Assembly: GCF_010093815.1 (NCBI RefSeq)
Contig: NW_022985558.1
Location: 1,093,459 to 1,157,458 of the forward strand
DNA length: 64,000 bases
Direction: 5' to 3'
Source of the DNA: Pseudovirgaria hyperparasitica
Taxonomy: Eukaryota; Ascomycota; Dothideomycetes; Acrospermales; Acrospermaceae
Shown here: positions 1 to 9,616 of the stretch, in pieces
Position numbering within the stretch: position 1 is the first letter of the stretch
How the letters are laid out: each line of letters begins with the position of its first letter
Translations under genes and position numbers: made by a program
Notes under the pieces: generated by a model
Told to the model about the DNA's origin: nothing
Seen by the model: the letters and a program-made list of their open reading frames with translations, nothing else
Databases searched by the model: none

Positions 1-219
1 AGTCGCGATGGTTATCCCCGTGCAGCTCGTGGCCGAGACTTCGATAGCTTTTCCCGTAGCAGTGTGGTCAACACTGGTGATCGCAGCCGCTCAGTGTACG
101 CTGGACGCCCAAGCACCAGCAGCCTCAATCTGTCGGTGGCTCCAGAGGGCCGAGCGCCGAGTGCATACTTGGAAGATCTGTTCGAAAATCATGGCAGCGG
201 ACCGCGCGAAAGACATTAA
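1..219 (+). CDS. 3' end of a gene cut by the window edge (last 72 codons)
   Basis: The first reading frame is open from base 1 and ends in TAA at 217-219, giving 72 residues with no start codon inside the window. The composition is Ser/Arg/Gly-rich (for example SRSSVVNTGDRSRSVYAG) and ends in an acidic then basic tail (AYLEDLFENHGSGPRERH). This looks like the low-complexity C-terminus of a larger protein that starts left of the window. No domain is recognisable, so no function is proposed. A 98-codon ORF in another frame over the same bases has poorer composition and is probably its shadow. The call rests on the open frame and protein-like composition only. Confidence 0.55.
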   Translation, partial: SRDGYPRAARGRDFDSFSRSSVVNTGDRSRSVYAGRPSTSSLNLSVAPEGRAPSAYLEDLFENHGSGPRERH

Positions 220-3202
220 ACGATTTTACTACGAGGTTACTATGCTAGAGTTAGCGTATCTTGTGAATACTGGCGGACACATGTCTCAATTAATGTATCA
301 TTGAGCAGATTAGCCAGCATGCACTCACATCGAGCGCAACATATTTGGATCATCAACTGGCGTTATATGGCCGATTTCAGGCTTGGTCCGGGCAGGAGAT
401 TTCTTTGCGATTTGTATCGCAGTAGTGGGCACGACGCCCTTTTCATGCTGTTGTAATTCTAGTCTTGCAATACTGCATCGCCCGTCAACGCACTGGGGCA
501 TTTAACGTTTTCGTCCTGCGCTATGTCGTGATTGAATGTTGCGTCTCAGTTGAATGATCTTGACCTGTGTAATGTGAAATGTGAAATATGAAATGTTCGG
601 GAGCGGAACTGCGGAGTCGTGTTTGGTGGTACTGCAGCCATTCCGTCGGGACCGTTCAATGCATCGGGTCCATCCGCAGACACACATACAACTTCAAAGC
701 ATGCCATTACTATATCTTGGTTCAATGCCCTCATTATTACTATCCTATCGGTCCTTTGCCCCCCCCTGAAAATCGCGCACTGTGGATGTCCATGAATTGG
801 ATGCGATAGAGTAGGGATCAGACCACCAGACAGTCACGGCTCATTTATCGATGTTTAAAATGGGAATTTGGTGCAGAATTCCATGCCCCGACACGGGAGA
901 GAGATAACGGCCATGACGCAAGTGAGTCTGCGACGACTATCCATCGAACGAGCCATGGTAGTACAACCCATGCTGAGCTTTTCGATGAACTGTGGTGGCA
1001 GGTAAATGTAGCATGATGGCATGGTTCTGCGGAGTTTTGTGTGCTGCGAACAGTGTTATGCTCAAGGATTCATTGGTGTACCTTTGTTCATGGAGAGTTG
1101 TATCTGGGTCTGACACTAGGTTCGGCTTGGTCTCCTTCGTCAGTCGTCGTGCTGATACTGCTTGCCTGAATTCCCTGCTCGTGGTTTTAGAATTGCTAAA
1201 GGAAACATACTGGCAATTTCCTCGTCTCTCCAGTCTATCCTAGAGTCGACGGAGGCGAGGTTGTCAAGTCCGGCATTCGTTCCCATGGTACATGTTGGCG
1301 AGTTCCTGCTTTCTATGCTAACGTATGAGTAGTAAAGTAGTATGTTTGCTACAGTAATTATATGGAGGAAGCACTATTGAACAGTCGTTGTGATGCCATA
1401 TGATAGCCTTGCCAAAGAGGCAAAGCTCTCATGATATCTAGTGGGCAGTCGAAGCTTCTCGAGGCAGGACTATGTTCTCTGTGCCACTGTTTGTTAGACT
1501 ACCTCGTGTAGGATCTTCTCATCACATGGCTTTTTCCCATATTGTTTCACGCAGAATTGCCAGCCTAATGGCTTCACCCTTTGTCCTTCGTTTCCTGGGC
1601 ACAGTGTTGATAGTTCGTGTCGGGTGGCGGGTGGGAAGATTCTAGTGGTAAGACCGTACGAGCAATTTTCTCCATTCTAGACGTACTAGCTATATAGATA
1701 GCTCCTATATGAAATTTGTAGTTGGCCCTTGTGCTCTGATTTTTGCTGCTATCGCGCTCGATTTCGGGATCAGAAGCCTTCCCTGACTTTGCCTACGACC
1801 ATGGGTGATTATTCCGGGTCCACGTACGGGACCAATTCTCATGTCGTTCGGAATCCATGATAAGTTCCGAAGCATATGCAAGTAGATATACAGGTCGGGT
1901 TTGTGGTTCTCTTGACAAAGCTTGTGTACATACGTTTCACAACCATGGTCGGAGGAGGACTCCCTGTTAGACCTTATCAATGCTCACCATAGGGATATAT
2001 TAGGCTTCTGCTAGACCCTGCGCATCAGGGACTGTCGAGTACTGTGGGTAGCTACTAGTCTGAGCATATCCCAACAGTATGTGGGCTGGAACGTTTGAGG
2101 AAGCAGAATGCTGACCGCCAGAAACATGGCTTGTTGGGTTGGCCATGAGTATTGTCTTAGAAAGTCAATGCGTAAGTCTGCGTTTGGGCAGCTGTATACC
2201 TTCAAGCGTTATGTGAAGGCTGGTCTTTGTCTGAACCAGCAAAGTGACTGTAGCTATAGACTTGTGGCTGCTGGGTCCATCATGTATACTCATACTGCTG
2301 TGCATACGCTGAACTGCCTTGAGTATAGTCTGGATGGTTCGACTGATGGTTTTGACCGCCTTGGGTAGTATTTTGTTGTGGATTGACCTGAAGTTTTGAT
2401 CGAACGTGGCATAGTACGAGCCATAGCCAGAAGAAGAGCTAGGTTGAGACACCATATTCCATAGGACACGTAGTCATGCCACTGCTCGGTGGTCTTAAAG
2501 CTCTGTATCTGCTAGTAGTGGCTCCGAGATCGCGATCCATTCCGTGAGAGCTTTGAGGCTCGAGTTCTGCTGCGAGTGGAATCACCTCAAACAGTTGTCA
2601 GACTCGATCGGGCTCTGCCTCTCCATGTGATTGACAGATGTAGCAGATCATGATTTGGAACGACGTACTCGTCTTCATATCCCTCCAGCGTTCTTGGTAT
2701 CTTAGTTCTACGTGAAACCAAGACCAAGGTCGTGGTCGTTGGTATGCAAACCTGTCTAGGAGGTCTGGTATTTTGCCCTTGGGCGATAATCGGTCAAACC
2801 TCATGCAACAGTGCTCATAGGGCTGAGACTACAAATCCCATCGGTACGCACTGAGACATGTAGATCTTAGGACAGCCATAGGACTGACATGCGTTGGTGC
2901 TAGATCCCTCCATGGCAAGCTTGCGAAGATCCAAACAGGTGGAAAGGAGTAATTGCCTGCTTATCATTACTGGCTGCTTGTCTCTGAAGATAAAGACGTG
3001 ATTCGTTCGCTGTTTGTCTCTGATTATGAAGAATGACCTACAGTGACAGAATCCTAACAGTACGCGGTTTCTCTACGCCTGTCGGAAGTCGCTATAAGGC
3101 AGACCCAGACATATATAAACTCCTCGTTATTCAGGCACATTGCATGGTGCACCTCCTCTCAGGGTCCTTCTCAGCAACATCTCAGTCCCATACTATCTTG
3201 AT
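220..3202. other. gene-poor interval
   Basis: No convincing gene is visible over about 3 kb. ORFs are all below 100 codons with no recognisable domains, and no tRNA, rRNA or clear repeat was seen. The left part should hold the 3' UTR of the gene ending at 219. The stretch may be decayed repeat DNA, but no terminal repeats could be found. Confidence 0.5.
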
Positions 3203-3394
3203 ATGTGCAAATACTATGAGCACATGGTAAAATACCGTGAGTGCAAGAGGTCGGACGCAAACCATACGAAGCTGAAGGTGCATATTGTTCCGTGCGATCC
3301 AGGCGAGAGAATTCCGTGGTGCCTCGGATCCAGCTCTATTCATGGAACCTGCTGGGGATGTGGTAATAGCTTCTCTGAGTATCTTGCGGAATAA
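3203..3394 (+). CDS. small cysteine-rich hypothetical protein (63 aa)
   Basis: A short ORF starting MCKYYEHMVKYRECKR encodes 63 residues with six cysteines, including a CWGCG motif near the C-terminus. The opening C-x-Y-Y-x-H pattern and a later CxxC pair recall a family of small, poorly described fungal proteins with conserved Cys/His spacing; this is remembered similarity, not a search result. There is no signal peptide from this start. The frame is open further upstream to an ATG at 3140, which would add 21 residues. A TATATAAA-like element lies at about 3112-3119. The nearest neighbour is the kinase-like gene on the opposite strand. It may be a genuine small gene or a relic. Confidence 0.38.
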   Translation: MCKYYEHMVKYRECKRSDANHTKLKVHIVPCDPGERIPWCLGSSSIHGTCWGCGNSFSEYLAE

Positions 3395-3582
3395 TGCTGA
3401 CACGGACTAGCCAAGAATCAATAGTCAACATTCATACTCTCGATGTAAAGCATCATCAACAAGGCTGATAGCACATACTTTCTTGCTTTGGGTTGCTGAG
3501 CTCAGCTCGTGTTTGCTAAGCTGAGAAGTAAGGATACTACCTACGGAAGTGTGACTCATGCATGTCGAGGCAGCAACATGAA

Positions 3583-4311
3583 TCAGGGAGACATATGCCT
3601 CACGCTGCTCAGTATCTCTTCCGCGTCCTTGTGATGTAACTGAAGGCAATTGGCAATTAGATCCGCGACATTCTTCGGTTCTATCCTTGACAGATCAGGT
3701 AGTCCATTGTGCTTAATCTTCTCCATCTTCTCATCTGGATTCAGAAACAGCCCATGATAGAGTCGGATTCCGGTTGACATTTCGTAAAACGCAAGTCCCA
3801 ACTCGAACATGTCTTCGGTTTTCCGCTCATCTGTCAGAGGCCAGGTCGCACTTGTGAAGTCCCCAAGGTGCACGTTGTATTCTTCGTCCAAGAAGAGATT
3901 ATCACAAGTGACATCTCCATGAGCGACATGATTCTGATGGAGGAAACACAGTGCAAGTGTAGTCTGCTCGATCCAGCGTAATATAGTAGTATGGGATACG
4001 GAATTCTCGGGTACGCTGAGAAAGCGCCGCATTGAGTTGTTCCTTGCGTATTTAAGAAGTATTCCTTTGCCACATTTACTCTTGCCTTGGTATGTCAGAA
4101 GCGAGGGTGGCCTCTCTATCTTCGATTGGCTGAGGTGTTCGTAAATCGCGGCCTCCAATTTGCACCGCTCGTTGTCGTCGGAGTCGCCATGATAGAACTT
4201 AATCACTGTTTCGGTGCCAGGTATCAAGGCGGCCAATCCAGAGGTACCTCCTCCGATCAGATCTTCACATGTTATACCTGGAGGTAGCTCAACAACAATT
4301 CTTGATGCCAT
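3583..4311 (-). CDS. small protein-kinase-like protein (242 aa, single exon)
   Basis: The protein has a compact kinase fold signature. A glycine-rich strand (LIGGGTSG, about residues 15-22) is followed by a VAIK-like lysine in TVIKFYH. The catalytic loop is HGDVTCDN, so His, Asp and Asn are kept but the HRD arginine is Gly. The metal-binding motif reads DFT instead of DFG. The domain is shorter than the usual 260-300 residues, with a reduced C-lobe. The longer frame has only a TTG upstream, so ATG at 4311 is chosen. Proteins like this occur as lineage-expanded families in filamentous fungi and their substrates are unknown. The key residues suggest it could still bind ATP and act, but a pseudokinase cannot be ruled out. 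No introns are needed. It sits isolated in a gene-poor region. Confidence 0.78.
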   Translation of the reverse strand: MASRIVVELPPGITCEDLIGGGTSGLAALIPGTETVIKFYHGDSDDNERCKLEAAIYEHLSQSKIERPPSLLTYQGKSKCGKGILLKYARNNSMRRFLSVPENSVSHTTILRWIEQTTLALCFLHQNHVAHGDVTCDNLFLDEEYNVHLGDFTSATWPLTDERKTEDMFELGLAFYEMSTGIRLYHGLFLNPDEKMEKIKHNGLPDLSRIEPKNVADLIANCLQLHHKDAEEILSSVRHMSP

Positions 4312-4479
4312 GGATAAAAGTCGCCAGTATAAGGAGAAACAAGGACTGAGCCTCTGCAAGCCTGTCGGTTATCCGGCGTGTGTAGTATATGAAGATGTAC
4401 TACAAAGAGGAAACGACGTCGGCAAAATTCGTTGATGCCGACTTACGTCTACAGATCTAGTTAGCGTGGATTGGATACC

Positions 4480-4700
4480 ATTTGACCTTTGTAGCGTTGG
4501 TAACATAAATTGTGCTCTATTAATATTACATAGTTTAGGGACCTATAATATCATCTCAATAACAAGAAGTATTATAATACCTCTTATACTCGGTATTTGT
4601 TATCTTTATATAGATATCTATACAAAGATACACGTATAGATACTAGCTATATTTTACTTTGTCACTAATGAATATCATACCAAGCAAACAAAGAGAATCC
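4480..4700. other. AT-rich patch
   Basis: This stretch is strongly AT-rich with many TA steps (for example TATATAGATATCTATAC), unlike the surrounding DNA. In filamentous ascomycetes such patches often mark repeats hit by RIP mutation, and an LTR fossil lies just to the right. The link to RIP is an inference; no dinucleotide index was calculated. Confidence 0.4.
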
Positions 4701-4926
4701 ATGGCAGATGATCCACTCTGTGGTACGTGCGTCGAAGACGTGATGTGAAAGTACCACTTCAGCGCTGTGTCGACATCCATTCCATTCCACGGGCACACCG
4801 GTGCCACGCCACTCACGCTATCTGTGACTGTATCTTTCTTTCTGTTCTAAGAAATTGTTGTATTGAGTAGAAATTGAGTCTGTAAGAGACGGTTCAAGTA
4901 TACAACGCTAACTACTAGTGTTACAA

Positions 4927-5096
4927 CTATTCGAGGAAGTGTGAATGAAGTAAAATCTTGATGAGGCAGAGGTGAGGCTTGCTTCCATCAAAGTAGAGAG
5001 TTTTCATCAATATAAGGAGGAAAATGAGGTTCTGAAGGGCTTATTACAGTGAAGAGCCGGGCTCATAACCTATTCGAGGAAGTTTGAATGAAGTAA
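4927..5096 (-). mobile_element. Copia-type LTR retrotransposon fossil (LTR end and primer-binding site)
   Basis: Two copies of a 27-bp sequence (4927-4953 and 5070-5096) differ at one base. Read on the minus strand, the second copy abuts GGTTATGAGCCC (5059-5070). That 12-mer is complementary to the anticodon arm of initiator tRNA-Met (GGGCTCATAACC), the site used by Copia elements primed by a half tRNA. The minus-strand sequence just upstream (plus positions up to about 5.5 kb) is plausibly LTR, but its outer edge could not be fixed. The element is broken and only a small part remains. It is probably old, since no coding frame is left nearby. Family assignment rests on the primer site alone. 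Confidence 0.4.
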
Positions 5097-5748
5097 TTGA
5101 GGCATTCAAAGTGTATTGTAAAAGTGTGTAGAGAACTAAGTCAGAGAGACTCAGAAGAAGACTATTTAACCGTGGGGACACTAGTCCCCTTTAGGAAGCC
5201 ATGTCCCTCACTCATAGAACTTTCCTGCAACAACAACGAGAGTAGTTCCTTCCACATCTTCTGTGATTACGTCCTGTTCATCTTAGTAGCAAGCAGCGAT
5301 GCAACAGACCTTCTAATGGGCATTGACCCACCCTCTCGCGTTAGAAGTCTTTCAGACCCAAGGGAGTCTCAAATGTGCGTATGACTCTCACACTTCTGGT
5401 GTTCCTGACTGACGTGAATCCTTGAAGTGGCGTCTGGATCCAGGTAATCTAGGTCTGTTGCGTGAGTGAAGTCCTCAAATAGACGTCTGGCTCCAACTTT
5501 TCCAGCTTTCTTACGCAAGTTGAATCACGAATTTGGCGGCTGGATACAAGTTTTACACAGTATGCAGCCGGTCGTAATCCAGTTTGAGCTCGAGTAGCAC
5601 TTCCCAAAACCGATGCAAGATGATGGTATTTATACATCATGTATGATATGTGGTACGAAAATGATACAAGCCCTCCGCAGGAACTGCCAAATCCTCTCTT
5701 GGCTATACAAATTATGCCTCTGCTACCTGCCCACCACCGCCTCCCCCC

Positions 5749-6141
5749 TCACTTCATCTCCCTTCTCACCTCCTTCTCTCCATCCCCAACCACCTTCTCC
5801 TCACCCCCGTACACCGTCCTCTCCTTCTCTGCCTCTTCAGAGCCGCCCTCCTCCTCCCTCTCTCTCCTCTCCTCCGGGTCCAACTCCGTCGTCGCCTCAC
5901 TCGCATTGTCCTGTGGCTCTTGACCACGGGACTTCTGCCCAACTCGGGAGCCTTGAAGGTGCCATCGGCGGTCCCGGACTCTATCGTACATAGGCCTCGA
6001 AGGCCGAGCAGTGATGGGGGCAGGGCGGAGGGTGATGTGTACCCATCCATCAGAGGTGGTGATGGTGGGCTCCGTGCCCATTGGAGCACGGCGGACGGGA
6101 GATCTTGGGGGAGGGGTGGGAAGGGAAGGTTCTTGGGCCAT
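5749..6141 (-). CDS. hypothetical ORF, Pro-rich start and Glu/Arg-rich end (130 aa)
   Basis: The ORF starts at an ATG and encodes a Pro-rich N-terminus (SLPTPPPRSPVRRAP), then a phrase TTSDGWVHITLRP, then a highly charged Glu/Arg tail. It coincides with a locally GC-rich island. The end of the ORF carries a possible 5' splice site (AA|GTGAGG), so it might be a first exon, but no convincing second exon was found downstream. It could be a real lineage-specific gene, the 5' end of a decayed gene, or a chance ORF in purine/pyrimidine-skewed DNA. No function can be given. Confidence 0.28.
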   Translation of the reverse strand: MAQEPSLPTPPPRSPVRRAPMGTEPTITTSDGWVHITLRPAPITARPSRPMYDRVRDRRWHLQGSRVGQKSRGQEPQDNASEATTELDPEERREREEEGGSEEAEKERTVYGGEEKVVGDGEKEVRREMK

Positions 6142-8280
6142 TAGTATTGTAAACCGTGTAAAGCTGTGTTAGGAGGCTGACTTTTGGGCTCAGAGGCCCG
6201 GGCAGTTGACAAGGAGTTGTTGGCCATCTTGTGGATATAGTGTGTGTGGTAGTGAAGATCTATTGTTTACAGCGATGATCAGCTTACAGTACAGATTGAT
6301 AGTAGGGTTTAATTGCCAGAAGCTCTACTGGCTATGCCTGGAATGAGTAGGGTAACTTACGATATAACGTTTTCCTTGAAGTTGATGTATTTCAAGTGTG
6401 TTGCTTGTTGGAGGAAATCTAGAGGAAGTGAAATTGTGTGTGCTTTTATGTGTGCGTCTAGCGGTAAGGAAATGTCCGCCAAGACAATGTTCACTGTCAA
6501 TACTTCAGATATCTCTTCCTGAAACAGCATCACCTTGAGCTAGCTCCTCGAAAGCATCTTTTCTACAGACATCACAACTTCGACGAGCTCGTCTGAGCAG
6601 TGTTTCTCCAAGCACTTACTGTGACATGGACCAGATACAAGTGGCATGCCAGAGCAAAGGATCCAGACCCCTTTTGCCCTCGAAAACAGATCAGAAAAAC
6701 AGAGGCACCTTCATCACAAAATCACACGACAGGCTTTCACTGGCAGATCTTGACTTATCCCGTCTACCAATCAAACACCAGGCATCACGCTTGACGATAT
6801 CAAAGAATCAGAAAGCAAGATCGTACTCTTCCATACTTTCATTGCAGTCCAGACAATGGTTCAAAGAAAAGCTATCATTTAAACCATGAAACCAAATACT
6901 CGTCAAAGACCATGTTTCCTAGGCAAGCAGAGCACACGACGACCGGAATATAGCTTCTCATGAGCTTCAAAATGCCAGTAAAGAAACATCCGTTCAACAA
7001 CAGATCACTCGACGAAGGATACTGGACAAAAGAAGAAGAACACACAACAACGCAAGAAAGAGACTAGAAAAGTCGACCAGTGACCAGCCCTGCGTTCAAA
7101 AGCAGTGTCTACAAGACTTCATATAGACACTGTATGCTACTCATCCACTGTACCTTCAGGTACCTTCAGTGTACCTCATTAGCTTACCGATCTACGCAGC
7201 AGATTCTCCTGATGACGTAGGACGATGATGAGACCTACCCTCAGGTGTTTTTGTCCAATGAGATGAACATTCCTTTGAATAACCCACTTATGTCATACAG
7301 AATCAGGCAGAACCCAAGAACACACTCCTCGAAAGCGACATATAAACACCACATCACTCAAGACTGACTCGCAAGTCATTGTACAAAGTTCCAGAAAGAC
7401 CTAAACAAAGAGACACAACGACACCTAGCCACCACGTAAAAGATTGTAACAAGTCTCAAAGAGTACGAAAAACAAACCGAGTACAGACCGAACCGCAAAC
7501 GATCATGATCGATCCCACCGAGTTGCTGCAAGAGAAAAAGAGTGACTAGCAATCATACCCCCAACACAACATCCCTACATCAGAAACACTATGTATCAAG
7601 GGATAGAAACAGTAATATGCGGAAGCAAAGTCTTGACGCCGAATACCTCGTACCCAATGACTGGACCTGGATTCCTGGAACAACAAGGAATACACAGCAG
7701 AGAATAAGATACGATTGACGACATCAAAACCACCTGGATGTGAAATCAAGATCTATGAGCAAACTAGCGATAAAAGAAAGATATGAGAACCGCAAAAGCA
7801 TCCGTCGGAAACGACGATGATACCAGATCTCACCAAGAGGCAGCGATGATGCCTGAGGCAGGCCTCCACGGAGCACTCGCCGAAATCACGACTTCAGCAG
7901 CGAGATTCTAGATCCTGAATACTTATTAGCGACGTATGACTGAAACGATATAATCTAGAGACTTGCTTCAGGAAGTAATACTCTAGATTATCGTGCTGAG
8001 GCTTAATCCTAAGGACTCCACCAACACCATGCGCTCAGGCCTCAGGCCTCAACCCACCCTCACCCAAGCATCACCAGCATCAGCAACCCAACAATCCAGC
8101 AGCTCACCCACAACACCGCAATAAACCCCCCAAAAAAGCCCATCAAACAATCACCAGCAAACCCATAACCCACCTACCAAGCAAAAAAAAAAAAACCATA
8201 TACCACACAACCCAACTCCACGCAGCACTCTTTCTACTTAAGCAGTAGTCAAAAACCCAAAAAGAAGCCTGCACAGCAGC
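6142..8280. other. gene-poor, A/C-skewed interval
   Basis: No gene is recognised. From about 6.6 to 8.3 kb the plus strand is clearly rich in A and C and poor in T and G, strongest at 8040-8220. An 87-codon ORF at 6626-6889 (plus) has fairly protein-like composition but no known motif. A stem-loop sits at 7950-7991. A short tandem CTCAGGC unit lies near 8036-8052. The stretch could be an untranslated or non-coding transcript, or decayed repeat DNA. Confidence 0.45.
7950..7991. repeat. perfect 11-bp inverted repeat (stem-loop)
   Basis: ATAATCTAGAG (7950-7960) is repeated exactly as its reverse complement CTCTAGATTAT (7981-7991) with a 20-base loop. An alternative pairing extends the stem with CGAT/ATCG after a two-base bulge. 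It lies about 320 bp from the 3' end of the U6 gene. No function is known. Confidence 0.6.
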
Positions 8281-8291
8281 AGACTCGAACA
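8281..8291 (-). promoter_or_regulatory. candidate RNA polymerase III B-box downstream of U6
   Basis: Read on the U6 strand this is TGTTCGAGTCT, matching 9 of 11 positions of the B-box consensus GGTTCGANTCC bound by TFIIIC. It lies about 20 bp beyond the T-run that ends U6. Yeast SNR6 is known to use a B-box placed downstream of its terminator, so a similar arrangement is plausible here. Confidence 0.5.
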
Positions 8292-8310
8292 GCGCCCCAA
8301 AAAATTCTCC

Positions 8311-8416
8311 AAAAAATGTGTTACTCTCTTTGATTAAGCGTGTCATCCTTAGTGCAGGGGCCATGCTAATCTTCTCTGTATCGTTTCAAATTGACCAAAT
8401 GCCCGAAGGCGAAGAC
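8311..8416 (-). ncRNA. U6 spliceosomal snRNA
   Basis: The minus strand carries the nearly invariant U6 core ACAGAGAAGATTAGCATGG followed by CCCCTGCACTAAGGATGACAC. The first holds the ACAGAGA box that pairs with the 5' splice site, and AGC of the catalytic triad; the second holds the start of the U2-pairing and internal stem-loop region. The 5' part has the usual short hairpin (CTTCGCCTTCGGG) and GGTCAATTTGAAACGATAC. The gene ends in six Ts at 8316-8311, a pol III terminator. At about 106 nt it has the normal length. No intron is present, unlike in fission yeast U6. The 5' end was set by likeness to other fungal U6 RNAs and may be off by a few bases. Confidence 0.95.
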
Positions 8417-8430
8417 TGCTGCAGTTGAGT

Positions 8431-8440
8431 AAAATATAAA
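8431..8440 (-). promoter_or_regulatory. TATA element of the U6 promoter
   Basis: On the U6 strand the sequence reads TTTATATTTT, starting about 24 bp upstream of the inferred 5' end. U6 genes are type 3-like or mixed pol III promoters with a TATA box at about -25 to -30, which fits this position. Confidence 0.6.
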
Positions 8441-9616
8441 GAGCTTGCAAAAGGAAGTGTGGGTGTGTGTGTGTGGGAGGAGCGACGGCGGTTGGCAGAG
8501 TGGGCCGGCCCCTAGGCAGGCGCACCACAGAGAAGCGTGCACGGTTGTGTGCAGGGGGCTCTGGCGGGTGGGTTTGGGCCAGTAGGTTTGCAGCTATCTC
8601 ATCATGCGGGCTTGGCTGAACCCGGGGACCTGGAAGTTAATATTTTAGCACGCCTAATTACCTGCCTGGCTAGGTAGGCTGCGCTGCATCGGATTTGGGT
8701 GGAGTACTGCGCAACTGGCGGAGGGAGCAGAAGAGAATCATTACACGCAAAGCAGCGCAGCGCAGCGCTTACGACGATGAAACCCATCGAAGACGTACGT
8801 CCACTCGCATGATATCGATCCAAGTCTATTGTGCCGCGGACGGTTACGAGTCTGGCTCTACATCCAACATTTGGGTTAGGAGGCACGACTTCTTACAACA
8901 GGCTGTGTGAGCTTTGTATAGACCTTCAAGCCTGGACTCAGTCTGAAAGAGCAAACATCCTATTGTAGTATATTTTGGGCGATGCACTGTCTTCACTCTT
9001 AATCACATGACGTGACTGCCAGGATTCATCAAAAGGGCTCACTTATCAAGACAAGGTGTGAGAGGAAACCCTAGACAGCGAACTCAAATGTGAGAAGTTA
9101 CAATTTCTCGTTTTTCATTCCATTCATTCATTACGAATCATCTGACTCATGTCCTTTGCAATGGCATTTGCAGAGCAGTTGTTGCAATCACAATACCAGC
9201 CCTTGCCTTCAATACCGTCCGTATGCACGAACTCATAATAAGAGTAACGTGTCACTCAGCCTCTATATGTGCATTCACCATTATCCTTCTATATTCCCGT
9301 TGCGCCTTGAAAGAAAGAAAAATCCCCCTTGGGATACTCCCGAGATGCCCTATTGTGACTGTACTCTGTACAGATGCTGAAAAGATTCAAAGTGTACCGT
9401 CCGCCGTGGGCAATTATGCAGTAAATACTAGATCAACTAGAAATGAATATACGTCGCTGTGTTTGTGTCGTCCGGTTGTTTCCATGTCGGGGGAGGGAGA
9501 GAACTGATGTATATGTACAGAATTGAGGCGTTACGGCTATCTGGGCGAGCCGGTCGACGGTTTGCCTATGTGGTGGATGTGGCCATCCGAGACGGTTCAG
9601 ATCCGTGCCGTATCGA
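8441..9616. other. U6 upstream region and 3' flank of the TBC gene
   Basis: No gene is seen. A GT-rich microsatellite-like run (GTGTGGGTGTGTGTGTGTGGG) is near 8457-8478. The right part, up to 9616, should hold the 3' UTR of the TBC-domain gene, which is transcribed leftward. Confidence 0.5.
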
